Positions 8,292 to 17,640 of a DNA stretch of 33,705 nucleotides are shown here, in pieces (position 1 is the stretch's first letter; the number at the start of each line of letters is the position of its first letter). The notes beneath the pieces are model-generated. The model saw only the letters and a program-made list of their open reading frames with translations. It made no database searches and was not told the origin of the DNA. Position numbers and translations under genes: made by a program. This stretch comes from an uncultured Gemella sp. (lineage in GTDB: Bacteria > Bacillota > Bacilli > Staphylococcales > Gemellaceae): contig NZ_CAAFUZ010000009.1 of NCBI RefSeq assembly GCF_900766305.1, forward strand, positions 1-33,705, read 5' to 3'.

Positions 8292-9992
8292 GTGAGACAA
8301 TCAAAAACATTTATTCCAACAACAAGAGAAGTACCGTCCTCTGCAGAAGCAACAAGTCATAAGTTGCTTATTAAAGCGGGGATGGTGAAGCAGGTATCTG
8401 CAGGAGTTTATACTTACCTTCCTTTGGCTACTCGTGTAATTCAAAAAATTGAAAAAGTAATTAGAGAAGAACATAGTAAAATCGGTGCAGCAGAGCTTTT
8501 AATGCCTATTTTACAATCAGATGAATATTGGAAAAAATCTGGTCGTTGGGACAAAATGGGAGCGGAACTTATTCGTGTAACAGATAGAAAAAATGCAGAT
8601 TACGCATTAAGCCCAACTGCAGAAGAAATAATTACTCAAACAGTTAATAATATGATAACTTCATATAAACAATTACCTATGAACTTATATCAAATTCAAA
8701 CTAAGTTCCGTGATGAAATTCGTCCACGTTTAGGATTATTACGTTGTAAAGAGTTCATAATGAAAGATGCTTATTCATTCCATGATTCGCCAGAATCTTT
8801 AAGAGAAACATATAAAGATTATTATCAAGCATATAGTAATATTTTTGATAGATTTGAACTTAAGTATCGTGCAGTACAAGCTGATTCTGGTAATATTGGT
8901 GGAAGCTATACTCATGAATTCCAAGCGTTAGCTGAAGTAGGGGAAGATACAATTGTGTATACCGAAGAGAGTGATTACTCAGCAAACATCGAAACTGCAG
9001 CGGTAGTTGAACAAAACTATACAATGCCTACAGGTTTTGAGAAAAAAGAACGTAGTCTATTAGAAACTCCAGATCAACAATCAATCGATGATATAGCAGC
9101 ATTTTGTGGTGTAGAAGTTAATCGTGCGATGAAAGCATTAGCTCTAAAAGCTGATGGAGAATTCTACTTAGTTTTAATGCGAGGTAATGATCAATTAAAT
9201 GACATTAAATTCATGAAAGCTACTGGAACTTCAGAAGTAGAAATGGCAACAGAACAAGAAATAGAAGAAGTTATGGGAAGTGTAGCTGGTTACATGGGAC
9301 CTTTTGGAATTAAAGGATGTAAAGTAATCGGTGATAATGCGATTAAATATATGTACAATCATAGCTGTGGAGCTAACAAAAAAGGATTCCACTATATTAA
9401 CGTAAATCCAGGAGATTATGAAGTTGATGCTCACTACGATCTTCGTATGATTGAAGAAGGTGACTTAGCGGAAGATTTATCAGGACCAGTTAAATTTGCT
9501 AAAGGTATCGAAGTTGGACAAGTATTCGAACTTGGTAAAGGATATTCAGAAGCTATGGATGTTACATACTTAGATGCTAATGGACGTGCAAATCATTTCT
9601 ACATGGGATGTTACGGTATTGGGGTAACTCGTTGTATCTCAGCAATTATCGAACAACATAGTGATGAAAAAGGTATTATTTGGCCTAAAGAAGTAGCACC
9701 ATATCAAGTACACCTAGTGTGTGTTGATGTTAAGAAAGAAGAACAAGTTAAACTTAGTGAAGAATTATATTCTCAACTAACAGCAGCAGGATATGAAGTT
9801 CTTTATGATGATAGAGCAGAGCGTGCTGGTGTTAAATTTAACGATGCTGATCTTATCGGTATTCCATTACAAGTAGTTGTTGGTAAAAAAGCCGTTGAGG
9901 GTGTTGTAGAGGTTAAAGAAAGAAAAACTTTAGAAAAAGTTGATACTCAAGTAGCCGATGTACTAGCTAAAGTAGAATCATTTTATAAATAA
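8292..9992 (+). CDS. proS: Prolyl-tRNA synthetase (bacterial type)
   Basis: This 566-residue class II synthetase charges tRNA-Pro. The N-terminal catalytic core includes the motif 2 region FRDEIRPRLGLLRCKEFIMK, followed by KDAYSFH. A long insertion of about 180 residues, the editing domain that removes mischarged Ala, splits motifs 2 and 3; GCYGIGVTRCISAIIEQ is motif 3. A C-terminal anticodon-binding domain follows (VHLVCVDVKKEE to the end). An ATG at 8274 is in frame, but AGAGGTGG at 8277-8284 sits inside that extension seven bases before the GTG at 8292. The product then begins VRQSKTFIPT like other ProS proteins, so GTG is the likely start. polC follows, as in Bacillus. Confidence 0.95.
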   Translation: MRQSKTFIPTTREVPSSAEATSHKLLIKAGMVKQVSAGVYTYLPLATRVIQKIEKVIREEHSKIGAAELLMPILQSDEYWKKSGRWDKMGAELIRVTDRKNADYALSPTAEEIITQTVNNMITSYKQLPMNLYQIQTKFRDEIRPRLGLLRCKEFIMKDAYSFHDSPESLRETYKDYYQAYSNIFDRFELKYRAVQADSGNIGGSYTHEFQALAEVGEDTIVYTEESDYSANIETAAVVEQNYTMPTGFEKKERSLLETPDQQSIDDIAAFCGVEVNRAMKALALKADGEFYLVLMRGNDQLNDIKFMKATGTSEVEMATEQEIEEVMGSVAGYMGPFGIKGCKVIGDNAIKYMYNHSCGANKKGFHYINVNPGDYEVDAHYDLRMIEEGDLAEDLSGPVKFAKGIEVGQVFELGKGYSEAMDVTYLDANGRANHFYMGCYGIGVTRCISAIIEQHSDEKGIIWPKEVAPYQVHLVCVDVKKEEQVKLSEELYSQLTAAGYEVLYDDRAERAGVKFNDADLIGIPLQVVVGKKAVEGVVEVKERKTLEKVDTQVADVLAKVESFYK

Positions 9993-10010
9993 TAATTATA
10001 AGCTGAATTA

Positions 10011-10075
10011 AAAAATGCCAATTAAAAATAAATAGTTGTTAAGAAAATAACCATTTGTTTTTAGTTGGTATTTTT
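10011..10075. terminator. Long imperfect hairpin after proS
   Basis: AAAAATGCCAATTAAAAA (10011-10028) pairs with TTTTTAGTTGGTATTTTT (10058-10075) over 18 positions with two wobbles. The inner AAATAGTTGTT/AATAACCATTT can extend the pairing. It ends in a T run and probably terminates proS transcription. It could also be a small palindromic element. Confidence 0.6.
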
Positions 10076-10078
10076 AGT

Positions 10079-10308
10079 ATAATTTAGTTATGTATAATAT
10101 ATTCTTGTTTATAGAAAATATATTAAAAAATTGTATGATGAGTCAATTCATTTTATCTTTATATAGAATTAAGATGAATGAATTTTTTATGTTTAATGGA
10201 AGTTATTAGAATTGTTGTGGAAATTAGTTTTTCTCTCTAATGTTTGATTAGAGAGGTACTTAGAAATTAATGAAAACATAGTCAGTTATATAAAAAGTAG
10301 GAGGAATC
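10079..10308 (+). promoter_or_regulatory. polC leader region with two further hairpins
   Basis: Together with the preceding hairpin this fills the 316-base gap between proS and polC. TATAAT occurs at 10093-10098. A hairpin with a T run lies at 10145-10187 (arms AATTCATT..ATCTT and AAGATGAATGAATT). A perfect 9-bp stem CTCTCTAAT/ATTAGAGAG with loop GTTTG lies at 10233-10255 and has no T run. AGGAGG precedes the polC ATG. A short terminated RNA or a structured leader are both possible. I see no protein-coding frame. Confidence 0.4.
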
Positions 10309-13300
10309 ATGAGTAATAAACATTTTTCTTTATTAGTTAAAACATTAGAATTAGAAGAACAGTTATCAAATTCAAAATTCATAAATTATTCTTTAGATAA
10401 TATAGAAAAAGATAATAAGAATAAGATTTGGACGTTTAATTTTAGTGGAGAAAGTTTACCTTCAGTTGAAGAATTAACATTACTTATTCAGAAATTGCGA
10501 GAAAATTTCTTAGGTGATTATATTGTTAATTATCGTTTGAAGGTAAGTGCTGAAGTCACGGATGAGCAAATAAAAGAATTTTGGAAATATATAATATTAG
10601 AAAACTTCTCAGAGATTTCTCAAGTTCTAATGGAGAGTATTTTATTTAGTGAAGTTGAAGTTAACAATAGCGTTTTAACTATGAAAATAATGGCTCCATC
10701 AATCTGGAATAATTTTATTAATGAACGAAAACAACAAATAATAAATAGTTATGCAAATATAGGTATTGAAATTAAAGATATTATTCCTAATTTTTCTAAA
10801 ACTGATGTTGAAGCGGTACTTGTGAGTCAAGAAGAAAAAATTTCCCAGGAAATCGTTAAGTTAGAGGAAATAGAGAAAAAAGAAGCTGAGAGAAAACCAA
10901 AAGAACCTGAAAGAAAATTTGTTGCCTTTGGAGGCGGCGGTGGAACTCGATATGGCCAAGAAATTCGTGATGAAGACATCGTAGAAATTAAGGATGTTGT
11001 TGGTTATGCCGGAGATGTAACTATAATGGCTCAGGTTTTTGGAACTGAAGAGATTGTTCATAGAAATGGTTCGAGTCAGTATCGTTTAAAACTTACAGAT
11101 TATAGTGATTCTATAATACTAAGATTATTTGGTAATAATCCTAATTCAAAATTCCAAAATAAACGTAAGAATGAGCTTATCGATTTAGTAAAAGGAATTA
11201 AGAAAGGTCAATGGCTTAAAATTCATGGAGCTGTAAGTAATGATCCATATTTAAGGGACACAATCATTGAGCCTAAGTCTATTGAGGTTGCTAATAAAGA
11301 AGAGAAAAAAGATAATTACAGTGGGAAAAAGAGAATAGAGCTAAATACTCATACGAAGATGAGTCAGCTTGAAGGTATTTCTTCAGCAAAAGAATATTTA
11401 GCTCGAGCTATAGATTGGGGACATGAAGCCATTGCTTTTACAGATACATATGGTGTTCAAGCATATCCTGAAATTTGTTTGAGTTCAAAAGGGAAGGATA
11501 TTAAACCGATCTATGGGTTAAATGCCTTTATCATGGATGATAGTATTACTGCTACGACAAATCCGAAAGAACTTAAATTAAAAGACGCTACATATGTTGT
11601 ATTTGACGTCGAGACTACGGGTCTTTCAGCAGAACGTGATAGATTAATCGAGATTGCTGCAGTTAAGGTGAAAAATGGAGCTGAAATAGATAGTTTTGAA
11701 AGTTATATTAATCCTCAAAGACCTATTTCAGAACTTATTACAAGAATAACGAGTATTACTAATGATGATGTTAAAGATGCTCCACTTGAAAAAGAAGTAA
11801 TGACTAACTTTTATAATTGGCTAGATGAAGATGACATATTAGTAGCCCACAATGCGAAGTTTGATCTAGGCTTCTTGGATACTTGTTTTGAACGACTAGG
11901 TTTAGAGAATAAAAACAATGCTAGTATAGATACATTATTCGTCTCTCGTGCTGAAAATAAAGAAGCCAAAAGACATGGTCTTAGCAATTTAGCTAAACTC
12001 TACAAAGTTCGCTTAGTTCAACACCACAGAGCGATTTATGATACTAAAGCTACGGCAGAAATTTTCGTGAAAATGCTAGATCAATTATACGAATTAGGTA
12101 TTGAATATCATAACGAAATTGACGAAAAAATTGACTTAGAACTTGCGCATAAACGCTCAAGAACATTCCCTTGTTCGATTTTAGTTAAGAATGCTAAGGG
12201 GCTTAAAGATTTATTCAGATTAGTTTCATATAGTTGTACTAAGTACTTGAACTCTGCTAAACCTACGATTCCACGTAGTTTATTAGAACAATATCGAGAA
12301 GATTTATTAATTGGTAGTGGTAATGGTGATAATGAAGTATTTGAAGAATTGCTAAATTCGAAAGAAGCTAAGGTAGAGAATATAATTGATTTTTATGATT
12401 ATATTGAGATTCAACCAAAGCATCATTATGCTAATTTTATAAGAAATGAAAGAATAGCAGATAATGCTGAATTAGAAGAAATTCTGAAAAAATTAATTCA
12501 GTTAGCTAAGAAAAAAGAAAAAGTTGTTGTGGCTACAGGAGACTGTTATTATTTAGATGAATATCAACATGTTTACAGACAAATACTGAGACTTACTGTG
12601 AAGAGTAATCCTGGTGCGCGTGATTTAAAACCGATGGCAACATTTCTAACAACCGAAGAAATGTTAAAAGAATTTTCTTATCTTGATGAACAATTAAGAG
12701 AAGAAATAGTTATTGATAATACGCATAAAATCAATGATATGATTGAATTAGTTGTACCGTTAAAAGACAAGCTGTATACGCCTAATATTGAAGGTGCAGC
12801 TGATGAGGTACGTAATCTAAGTTATGATATGGCTCATAGAATATACGGTGAAGAGCTGCCGGAAATAGTAGAAAAAAGATTAGAGAAGGAACTTGCATCT
12901 ATTATCGGTAATGGATTTAGTGTGGTTTATTTAATTTCACATAAACTTGTAAAAAAATCACTAGATGATGGATATCTAGTAGGTTCAAGGGGATCGGTTG
13001 GTTCATCACTTGTAGCTACGATGATGGAGATTACTGAGGTTAATCCACTAGCTCCACATTATGTTTGTCCAAAATGTAAACATAGTGAATTTTTCCTAAA
13101 TGCTGAATATGCATCGGGGTTTGACCTTCCGAATAAAAACTGTCCACATTGTGATGTTAAAATGACAAAAGATGGCCAGGATATTCCTTTCGAAACATTC
13201 TTAGGATTTAATGGAGATAAAGTACCCGATATAGATTTAAACTTCTCTGGTGAATATCAAGCAACGGCGCACAACTTCACTAAAGAAATTTTTGGTGAAG

Positions 13301-14658
13301 ATTACGTATATCGTGCTGGAACTATTTCGACAGTAGCTGAGAAGACAGCTTATTCATTTACTAGAGATTATTATGAGAAAAATGAAATAGAGAAGAGAAG
13401 TATAGATATAGAACGTATTGCAGCAGGATGTGAAGGTTCTAAGAGAACTACTGGACAGCACCCTGGTGGTATACTAGTAGTTCCTAATGATATGGATATT
13501 TTTGACTTTACTCCATATCAATTCCCGGCGGATGATGAAACGAGCCCATGGAGAACAACTCACTTCGATTTCCACTCTATCCATGATAATATTTTGAAAT
13601 TTGATATACTTGGACACGATGATCCGACTATGATTAGAAAATTGCAAGATTTATCTGGTATTGATCCTAAAACAATAGATGTATCAGATCCAGAAGTAAT
13701 GGGTATTTTCTCAACAGTCGAGGCGCTTGGTGTAACTAGAGATCAAGTAGATTCAGCAAGCGGAACATTTGGTATTCCTGAGTTTGGAACAAACTTTGTT
13801 ATTCAGATGTTGGATGATACAAAACCAACTACATATTCAGAATTAGTTCAGATATCTGGATTATCTCACGGTACGGATGTTTGGTTAGGTAATGCACAAG
13901 AATTAATCAAAAATGGTACTTGTGAACTTAAAGATGTAATTGGTTGTCGTGATGACATTATGGTATATTTAATTCATGCTGGATTAGAAGAAGGTTTATC
14001 TTTCAAAATAATGGAAAGCGTAAGGAAAGGTAAAGGATTAACTGAAGACTTTGAAAAAGAGATGATAGATAATAATGTACCAGAGTGGTATATTGATTCA
14101 TGTAAAAAAATCAAGTATATGTTCCCTAAAGCCCATGCATGTGCATACGTACTTATGGCGCTTCGAATTGCTTGGTTTAAAGTTCATCAACCATTAACAT
14201 ACTACTGTGCTTATTATTCTGTCAGAGCTAGTGACTTTGACATTATTACGGTAGTTAAGGGAGCAGAAACGTTAAAAGCGAAAATAAAAGAAATAAAAAC
14301 TACAGATAAAAACGAATTATCAAATAAAGATAAAGATGCTCTTGTAAGTTATGAAATTGCTAATGAGATGATGGAGAGAGGATTTACATTCTCTAAAGTT
14401 GATTTAGAAAAATCAGCAAGTCATGATTACATAATTGAAGGAAATACGTTAATTCCACCGTTCTCGATTGTTCCCGGACTTGGAGATAACGTAGCTAACA
14501 AGATCGTTCAAGCGAGAGAAGAGAAAGCCTTTTTATCAATTGAAGATTTCTCAAAACGAGGAAGTGTATCTTCTACGGTAGTAGAATATTTAAGAGAAAT
14601 GGGGACATTAAAAGGTCTTCCGGAAAAAGCACAATTATCATTCTTTGATGAATTGTAA
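10309..14658 (+). CDS. polC: DNA polymerase III alpha subunit, PolC type
   Basis: This 1449-residue protein has the usual PolC length. In order: an N-terminal domain, an OB fold (about 225-325), the first part of a PHP domain (about 340-415), an inserted DEDD proofreading exonuclease (FDVETTGL near 431, VAHNAKFDLGF, HRAIYDTKATAEIF), the rest of PHP, and the C-family polymerase. The polymerase includes GSRGSVGSSLVATM, a zinc-binding CPKC..CPHC pair near 920-947, and the catalytic PDIDLNFSG near 972. The end, QLSFFDEL, is a sliding-clamp binding motif. It is the leading-strand replicase of low-GC Gram-positives. PHP metal ligands look lost: LNTHT for LHxHT, FTDT for (I/V)TDH, CYYL for (V)HYL. 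It is preceded by AGGAGG. Confidence 0.97.
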   Translation: MSNKHFSLLVKTLELEEQLSNSKFINYSLDNIEKDNKNKIWTFNFSGESLPSVEELTLLIQKLRENFLGDYIVNYRLKVSAEVTDEQIKEFWKYIILENFSEISQVLMESILFSEVEVNNSVLTMKIMAPSIWNNFINERKQQIINSYANIGIEIKDIIPNFSKTDVEAVLVSQEEKISQEIVKLEEIEKKEAERKPKEPERKFVAFGGGGGTRYGQEIRDEDIVEIKDVVGYAGDVTIMAQVFGTEEIVHRNGSSQYRLKLTDYSDSIILRLFGNNPNSKFQNKRKNELIDLVKGIKKGQWLKIHGAVSNDPYLRDTIIEPKSIEVANKEEKKDNYSGKKRIELNTHTKMSQLEGISSAKEYLARAIDWGHEAIAFTDTYGVQAYPEICLSSKGKDIKPIYGLNAFIMDDSITATTNPKELKLKDATYVVFDVETTGLSAERDRLIEIAAVKVKNGAEIDSFESYINPQRPISELITRITSITNDDVKDAPLEKEVMTNFYNWLDEDDILVAHNAKFDLGFLDTCFERLGLENKNNASIDTLFVSRAENKEAKRHGLSNLAKLYKVRLVQHHRAIYDTKATAEIFVKMLDQLYELGIEYHNEIDEKIDLELAHKRSRTFPCSILVKNAKGLKDLFRLVSYSCTKYLNSAKPTIPRSLLEQYREDLLIGSGNGDNEVFEELLNSKEAKVENIIDFYDYIEIQPKHHYANFIRNERIADNAELEEILKKLIQLAKKKEKVVVATGDCYYLDEYQHVYRQILRLTVKSNPGARDLKPMATFLTTEEMLKEFSYLDEQLREEIVIDNTHKINDMIELVVPLKDKLYTPNIEGAADEVRNLSYDMAHRIYGEELPEIVEKRLEKELASIIGNGFSVVYLISHKLVKKSLDDGYLVGSRGSVGSSLVATMMEITEVNPLAPHYVCPKCKHSEFFLNAEYASGFDLPNKNCPHCDVKMTKDGQDIPFETFLGFNGDKVPDIDLNFSGEYQATAHNFTKEIFGEDYVYRAGTISTVAEKTAYSFTRDYYEKNEIEKRSIDIERIAAGCEGSKRTTGQHPGGILVVPNDMDIFDFTPYQFPADDETSPWRTTHFDFHSIHDNILKFDILGHDDPTMIRKLQDLSGIDPKTIDVSDPEVMGIFSTVEALGVTRDQVDSASGTFGIPEFGTNFVIQMLDDTKPTTYSELVQISGLSHGTDVWLGNAQELIKNGTCELKDVIGCRDDIMVYLIHAGLEEGLSFKIMESVRKGKGLTEDFEKEMIDNNVPEWYIDSCKKIKYMFPKAHACAYVLMALRIAWFKVHQPLTYYCAYYSVRASDFDIITVVKGAETLKAKIKEIKTTDKNELSNKDKDALVSYEIANEMMERGFTFSKVDLEKSASHDYIIEGNTLIPPFSIVPGLGDNVANKIVQAREEKAFLSIEDFSKRGSVSSTVVEYLREMGTLKGLPEKAQLSFFDEL

Positions 14659-14697
14659 TTGATAGAATTATTCAATTAAAACAGTTTAAATTTAAAG

Positions 14698-14764
14698 ATT
14701 ATTCTGCAAGATAACTACAATATTTTTGGAAGTAATCTATTTTAATTCTTGCAGAATAATTTTA
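14698..14764. terminator. Hairpin after polC
   Basis: Perfect 14-base arms ATTATTCTGCAAGA (14698-14711) and TCTTGCAGAATAAT (14747-14760) are followed by TTTT. The 35-base loop is long for a terminator but the position fits the end of polC. Confidence 0.6.
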
Positions 14765-14983
14765 ATGTTTCGTATTTAAATACGAGTTAATTTCAATCTT
14801 ACCTAAAATAAAAAATAATATTAAATCTTTGTTTAAAACTAGTTTTATATTTCATGTATAGAAAAGGCATACTTTCGTAATAAAATAAATTTTAAAAATA
14901 TTTATTCAAACTTTATTTATTTTATAATTTGTGGTAGTATTATATGTGATATAAAATGTAAATATAGAGATGGAGGAAACAAC
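14765..14983 (+). promoter_or_regulatory. murA upstream region with a 16-bp palindrome
   Basis: TCGTATTTAAATACGA at 14770-14785 is a perfect, uninterrupted palindrome. The rest is very AT-rich. TATAAT at 14923-14928 and TATAAA at 14950-14955 are possible -10 elements without convincing -35 partners. GGAGG at about 14972 serves the TTG start. No coding frame is evident. Confidence 0.4.
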
Positions 14984-16255
14984 TTGGAAAAGATAGTCGT
15001 TAAAGGTGGAACACCTTTAATAGGAGAAGTACAAGTTTCTGGTGCGAAGAATGCGGCATTACCAATTTTAGCTGCAGGTTTATTAGCAACAGAGGGTACA
15101 AGTAAATTTTATAATGTTCCTAAGTTATCAGATATTAAGACAATAGGATTATTATTTGAAAGTCTAGGAGTAAAGGTTGATTATAGACCAGAAGAAAATA
15201 CTTTAGAAATGGATGCGACAAAACCATTATTAACAGAGGCTTCATTTGAATTTGTTAGTAAAATGCGTGCATCATTTTTAGTATTAGGACCTATGTTAGC
15301 GCGTGAAGGAAGTGCAAAAGTAGCAATGCCTGGAGGATGTTCAATTGGAAGTAGACCTATTGATCAACACTTAAAAGGGTTTGAAGCACTAGGAGCTACA
15401 ATTATTCAAGATGCTGGTTTTGTTGAGGCAAGAGCAGAAAAAGAATTAGAAGGAACAACGATTTTCTTCGATTTCCCAAGTGTAGGTGGAACTCAAAACG
15501 TTATTATGGCAAGCTGTTTAGCAAAAGGGAAAACTACTATTGTTAACGCAGCTCAAGAACCTGAAATCGAAGATATGATTAACTTCCTAATTAAAATGGG
15601 AGCTAAGATTGAAGGTAAAGGAACTTCTGTTTTAGTTATTGAAGGAGTAGAAAAATTAGTAGGTACTGAGTACACAGTTATGCCTGACCGTGTAGAAGCT
15701 GCTACATACATGATTGCAGCGGCAGCAACTAAAGGGGATGTACTAGTTAAAGGTGCACCTTATAAAGATAATGTTGCCTTAGTAAGTAAAATGCGTGAAA
15801 TGGGCGTTAACATAGAAGTAGTTGATGAAACGTCTATGCGTGTAAGTAATAAACTAGACAGTTTAAGACCTGTAGATGTTAAGACATTACCACACCCAGG
15901 ATTCTTAACAGATATGCAGTCTATTATGTGTGTATTAACGTTATTAGCTGATGGTACTAGTACTATCACTGAGACTGTATTTGAAAATAGATTTATGCAT
16001 GTTGAAGAGTTACGCAGAATGAACGCGAAGATTAGAATTGAAGGTAGAAGTTCACTAATCGAAGGATTACCTCATTTAGAAGGAACTACTGTTAAAGCAA
16101 CGGATTTACGTTCAGGAGCAGCTCTTGTCATTGCTGGTTTAATGGCTACAGGAACTACTAAAGTTATTGACATTTACCACATTGATAGAGGTTATGTAGA
16201 CATCGAAGAAAAAATGAGAAAACTAGGTGCAGATATTCAAAGAATAGATGAGTAG
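14984..16255 (+). CDS. murA: UDP-N-acetylglucosamine 1-carboxyvinyltransferase
   Basis: This 423-residue enzyme commits UDP-GlcNAc to peptidoglycan by adding the enolpyruvyl group of PEP. It shows the two-fold EPSP-synthase-like repeat, the N-terminal SGAKNAALPILAA (Lys and Asn of the active site) and the loop PGGCSIGSRPIDQHLKGFE, with the catalytic, fosfomycin-target Cys at about residue 119. The start is TTG, with GGAGG upstream giving LEKIVVKGGTPL; no better start is visible. Bacillota often carry two MurA paralogues; only this one is in the window. An epuA-like gene starts nine bases after the stop, the usual partner order for this paralogue in streptococci and bacilli. Confidence 0.95.
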   Translation: MEKIVVKGGTPLIGEVQVSGAKNAALPILAAGLLATEGTSKFYNVPKLSDIKTIGLLFESLGVKVDYRPEENTLEMDATKPLLTEASFEFVSKMRASFLVLGPMLAREGSAKVAMPGGCSIGSRPIDQHLKGFEALGATIIQDAGFVEARAEKELEGTTIFFDFPSVGGTQNVIMASCLAKGKTTIVNAAQEPEIEDMINFLIKMGAKIEGKGTSVLVIEGVEKLVGTEYTVMPDRVEAATYMIAAAATKGDVLVKGAPYKDNVALVSKMREMGVNIEVVDETSMRVSNKLDSLRPVDVKTLPHPGFLTDMQSIMCVLTLLADGTSTITETVFENRFMHVEELRRMNAKIRIEGRSSLIEGLPHLEGTTVKATDLRSGAALVIAGLMATGTTKVIDIYHIDRGYVDIEEKMRKLGADIQRIDE

Positions 16256-16264
16256 GAATTTATT

Positions 16265-16432
16265 ATGAAATCAAATGATAAATTAGTAAGGTATTTGCGA
16301 AACATAGCCCTAATGATCATAATATTTTATATTGGATTGTTATTAGGGTATACTATTTTAGGTAAGGGCAGTCTTTTCGATGCTTTAAGTTTAAAGCCGA
16401 TAAGACATATTAAAGACATTATATACAATTAG
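16265..16432 (+). CDS. epuA: Small EpuA-like membrane protein
   Basis: This 55-codon gene begins with ATG seven bases after an AGGA that overlaps the murA stop codon, and ends at TAG within the ribosome site of pta. The product has a basic N-terminus (MKSNDKLVRYLRN), one membrane helix (about 14-33) and a short tail with GKGSLFDALSLKPIRHI. Size, single helix, the G-x-G-x-x-x-D-x tail and position directly after murA match the EpuA/YwzB family. That family is often misnamed RNA polymerase beta subunit and its function is not established. The call rests on synteny and motif memory. Confidence 0.75.
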   Translation: MKSNDKLVRYLRNIALMIIIFYIGLLLGYTILGKGSLFDALSLKPIRHIKDIIYN

Positions 16433-16444
16433 GAGGAAATGAAG

Positions 16445-17425
16445 ATGGCAAATGATTTATTTGTAGAACTTCAACAAAAATTAGAAGGGAAAAATGTACG
16501 TATCGTACTACCAGAAGCATATGATGAGCGTGTATTAGAAGCGGCTGTTAAATTAGGCGCTACTAGTTATGTTAAACCTGTGTTAGTTGGGAAAAAAGAA
16601 AAAGTAGAAGAAATCGCTAAAGGATTATCTTTAGATGCTTCTAACCTAGAAGTTATCGATCACGAAAACTACGAAAAATTAGAAGAATTAGTTGCTAAGT
16701 TTGTAGAACGTCGTGCAGGAAAAGTAACTGAAGAAAAAGCTCGTGAATTATTAAAAGATGTTAATTACTTCGGAACTATGTTAGTATACACTGGTGAAGT
16801 TGAAGGATTAGTATCTGGAGCAATTCACTCTACTGGAGACACTGTTCGTCCAGCATTACAAATTATTAAAACAAAACCAGGAACAAAACGTACAAGTGGT
16901 GCATTCATCATGAGTAAAGAAGACAAACGTTATGTATTTGCTGATTGTGCGATTAACCCAACATTAGATGCTGAAGGATTAGCAGAAATCGCAATCGAGA
17001 GTGCTAAAACAGCTAAAAGCTTCAACGTTGATCCAAAAGTAGCAATGTTAAGTTTCTCAACTTTAGGTTCAGCTGTTACTGAAGATACTACTAAAGTAGC
17101 AGAAGCTACTAAGTTAGTTAAAGAAAATGCACCTGAATTAGCAGTAGAAGGTGAATTACAATTCGACGCTGCAGTTGTACCTTCAGTTGCTAAATTAAAA
17201 GCTCCTAATTCAAAAGTACAAGGGGATGCTAATGTATTTGTATTCCCAAGCTTAGAAGCTGGTAATATTGGATACAAAATTGCTCAACGTCTAGGTGGGT
17301 TTGAAGCTGTAGGACCAATCTTACAAGGATTAAACGCTCCTGTAAATGACTTATCTCGTGGATGTAATGCAGAAGATGTATACAAACTTTCATTAATTAC
17401 AGCTGTTCAAGCTTTAGAAAAATAG
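16445..17425 (+). CDS. pta: Phosphate acetyltransferase
   Basis: This 326-residue enzyme interconverts acetyl-CoA and acetyl phosphate. It has the single-domain PTA fold without the N-terminal extension of enteric enzymes. Recognisable blocks are RIVLPEAYDERVL near the start, GLVSGAIHSTGDTVRPALQI and TSGAFIM in the middle, CAINPTLDAEGLAEIA, and FSTLGSA. The frame allows an ATG at 16439, but that is only two bases from AGGAGG (16431-16436). The ATG at 16445 has an 8-base spacing and gives MANDLF, so I prefer it. The last gene of the murA cluster, it has a terminator with a UUCG loop. Together with the dehydrogenase at the right end it gives an acetyl-CoA to acetyl-phosphate route. Confidence 0.95.
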   Translation: MANDLFVELQQKLEGKNVRIVLPEAYDERVLEAAVKLGATSYVKPVLVGKKEKVEEIAKGLSLDASNLEVIDHENYEKLEELVAKFVERRAGKVTEEKARELLKDVNYFGTMLVYTGEVEGLVSGAIHSTGDTVRPALQIIKTKPGTKRTSGAFIMSKEDKRYVFADCAINPTLDAEGLAEIAIESAKTAKSFNVDPKVAMLSFSTLGSAVTEDTTKVAEATKLVKENAPELAVEGELQFDAAVVPSVAKLKAPNSKVQGDANVFVFPSLEAGNIGYKIAQRLGGFEAVGPILQGLNAPVNDLSRGCNAEDVYKLSLITAVQALEK

Positions 17426-17439
17426 TATTATAATTTTAG

Positions 17440-17470
17440 AGAGATTAACTTCGGTTAGTCTCTTTTTTAG
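17440..17470 (+). terminator. Intrinsic terminator after pta
   Basis: AGAGATTAAC and GTTAGTCTCT pair around a TTCG tetraloop closed by C-G, followed by a T run. UUCG loops are especially stable. Confidence 0.85.
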
Positions 17471-17541
17471 TTTTATCCATGGCATTATTAGTAGCATTTA
17501 AAGAGTGTACTTAAATTTAGTTTTATTGTATAAAGATACCG

Positions 17542-17569
17542 TTGACTATATTTGAATATTTTGTATGTT
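17542..17569 (+). promoter_or_regulatory. Candidate promoter of the tRNA-modification operon
   Basis: TTGACT (17542-17547) and TATGTT (17564-17569) have a 16-base spacer. A second TATAAT occurs at 17610-17615, next to a small dyad ATACCA/TGGTAT. Which one is used cannot be decided from sequence. Confidence 0.4.
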
Positions 17570-17640
17570 CTAGTCTTTATAATTGCATTTATACCAACTT
17601 TTATGGTATTATAATATGATGTATAAATATGGAGGTAAAC

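Noticed and set aside
10011..10255. T-box riboswitch or tRNA between proS and polC
   Set aside because: I could not find a T-box consensus, specifier loop or cloverleaf; only simple hairpins are present.
16930..17277. Long open frame on the minus strand inside pta, and similar antisense frames in the permease and dehydrogenase genes
   Set aside because: They lie fully opposite strongly conserved genes with biased codon use, have no ribosome sites and look like no protein; they arise from low stop frequency in the complementary frame.
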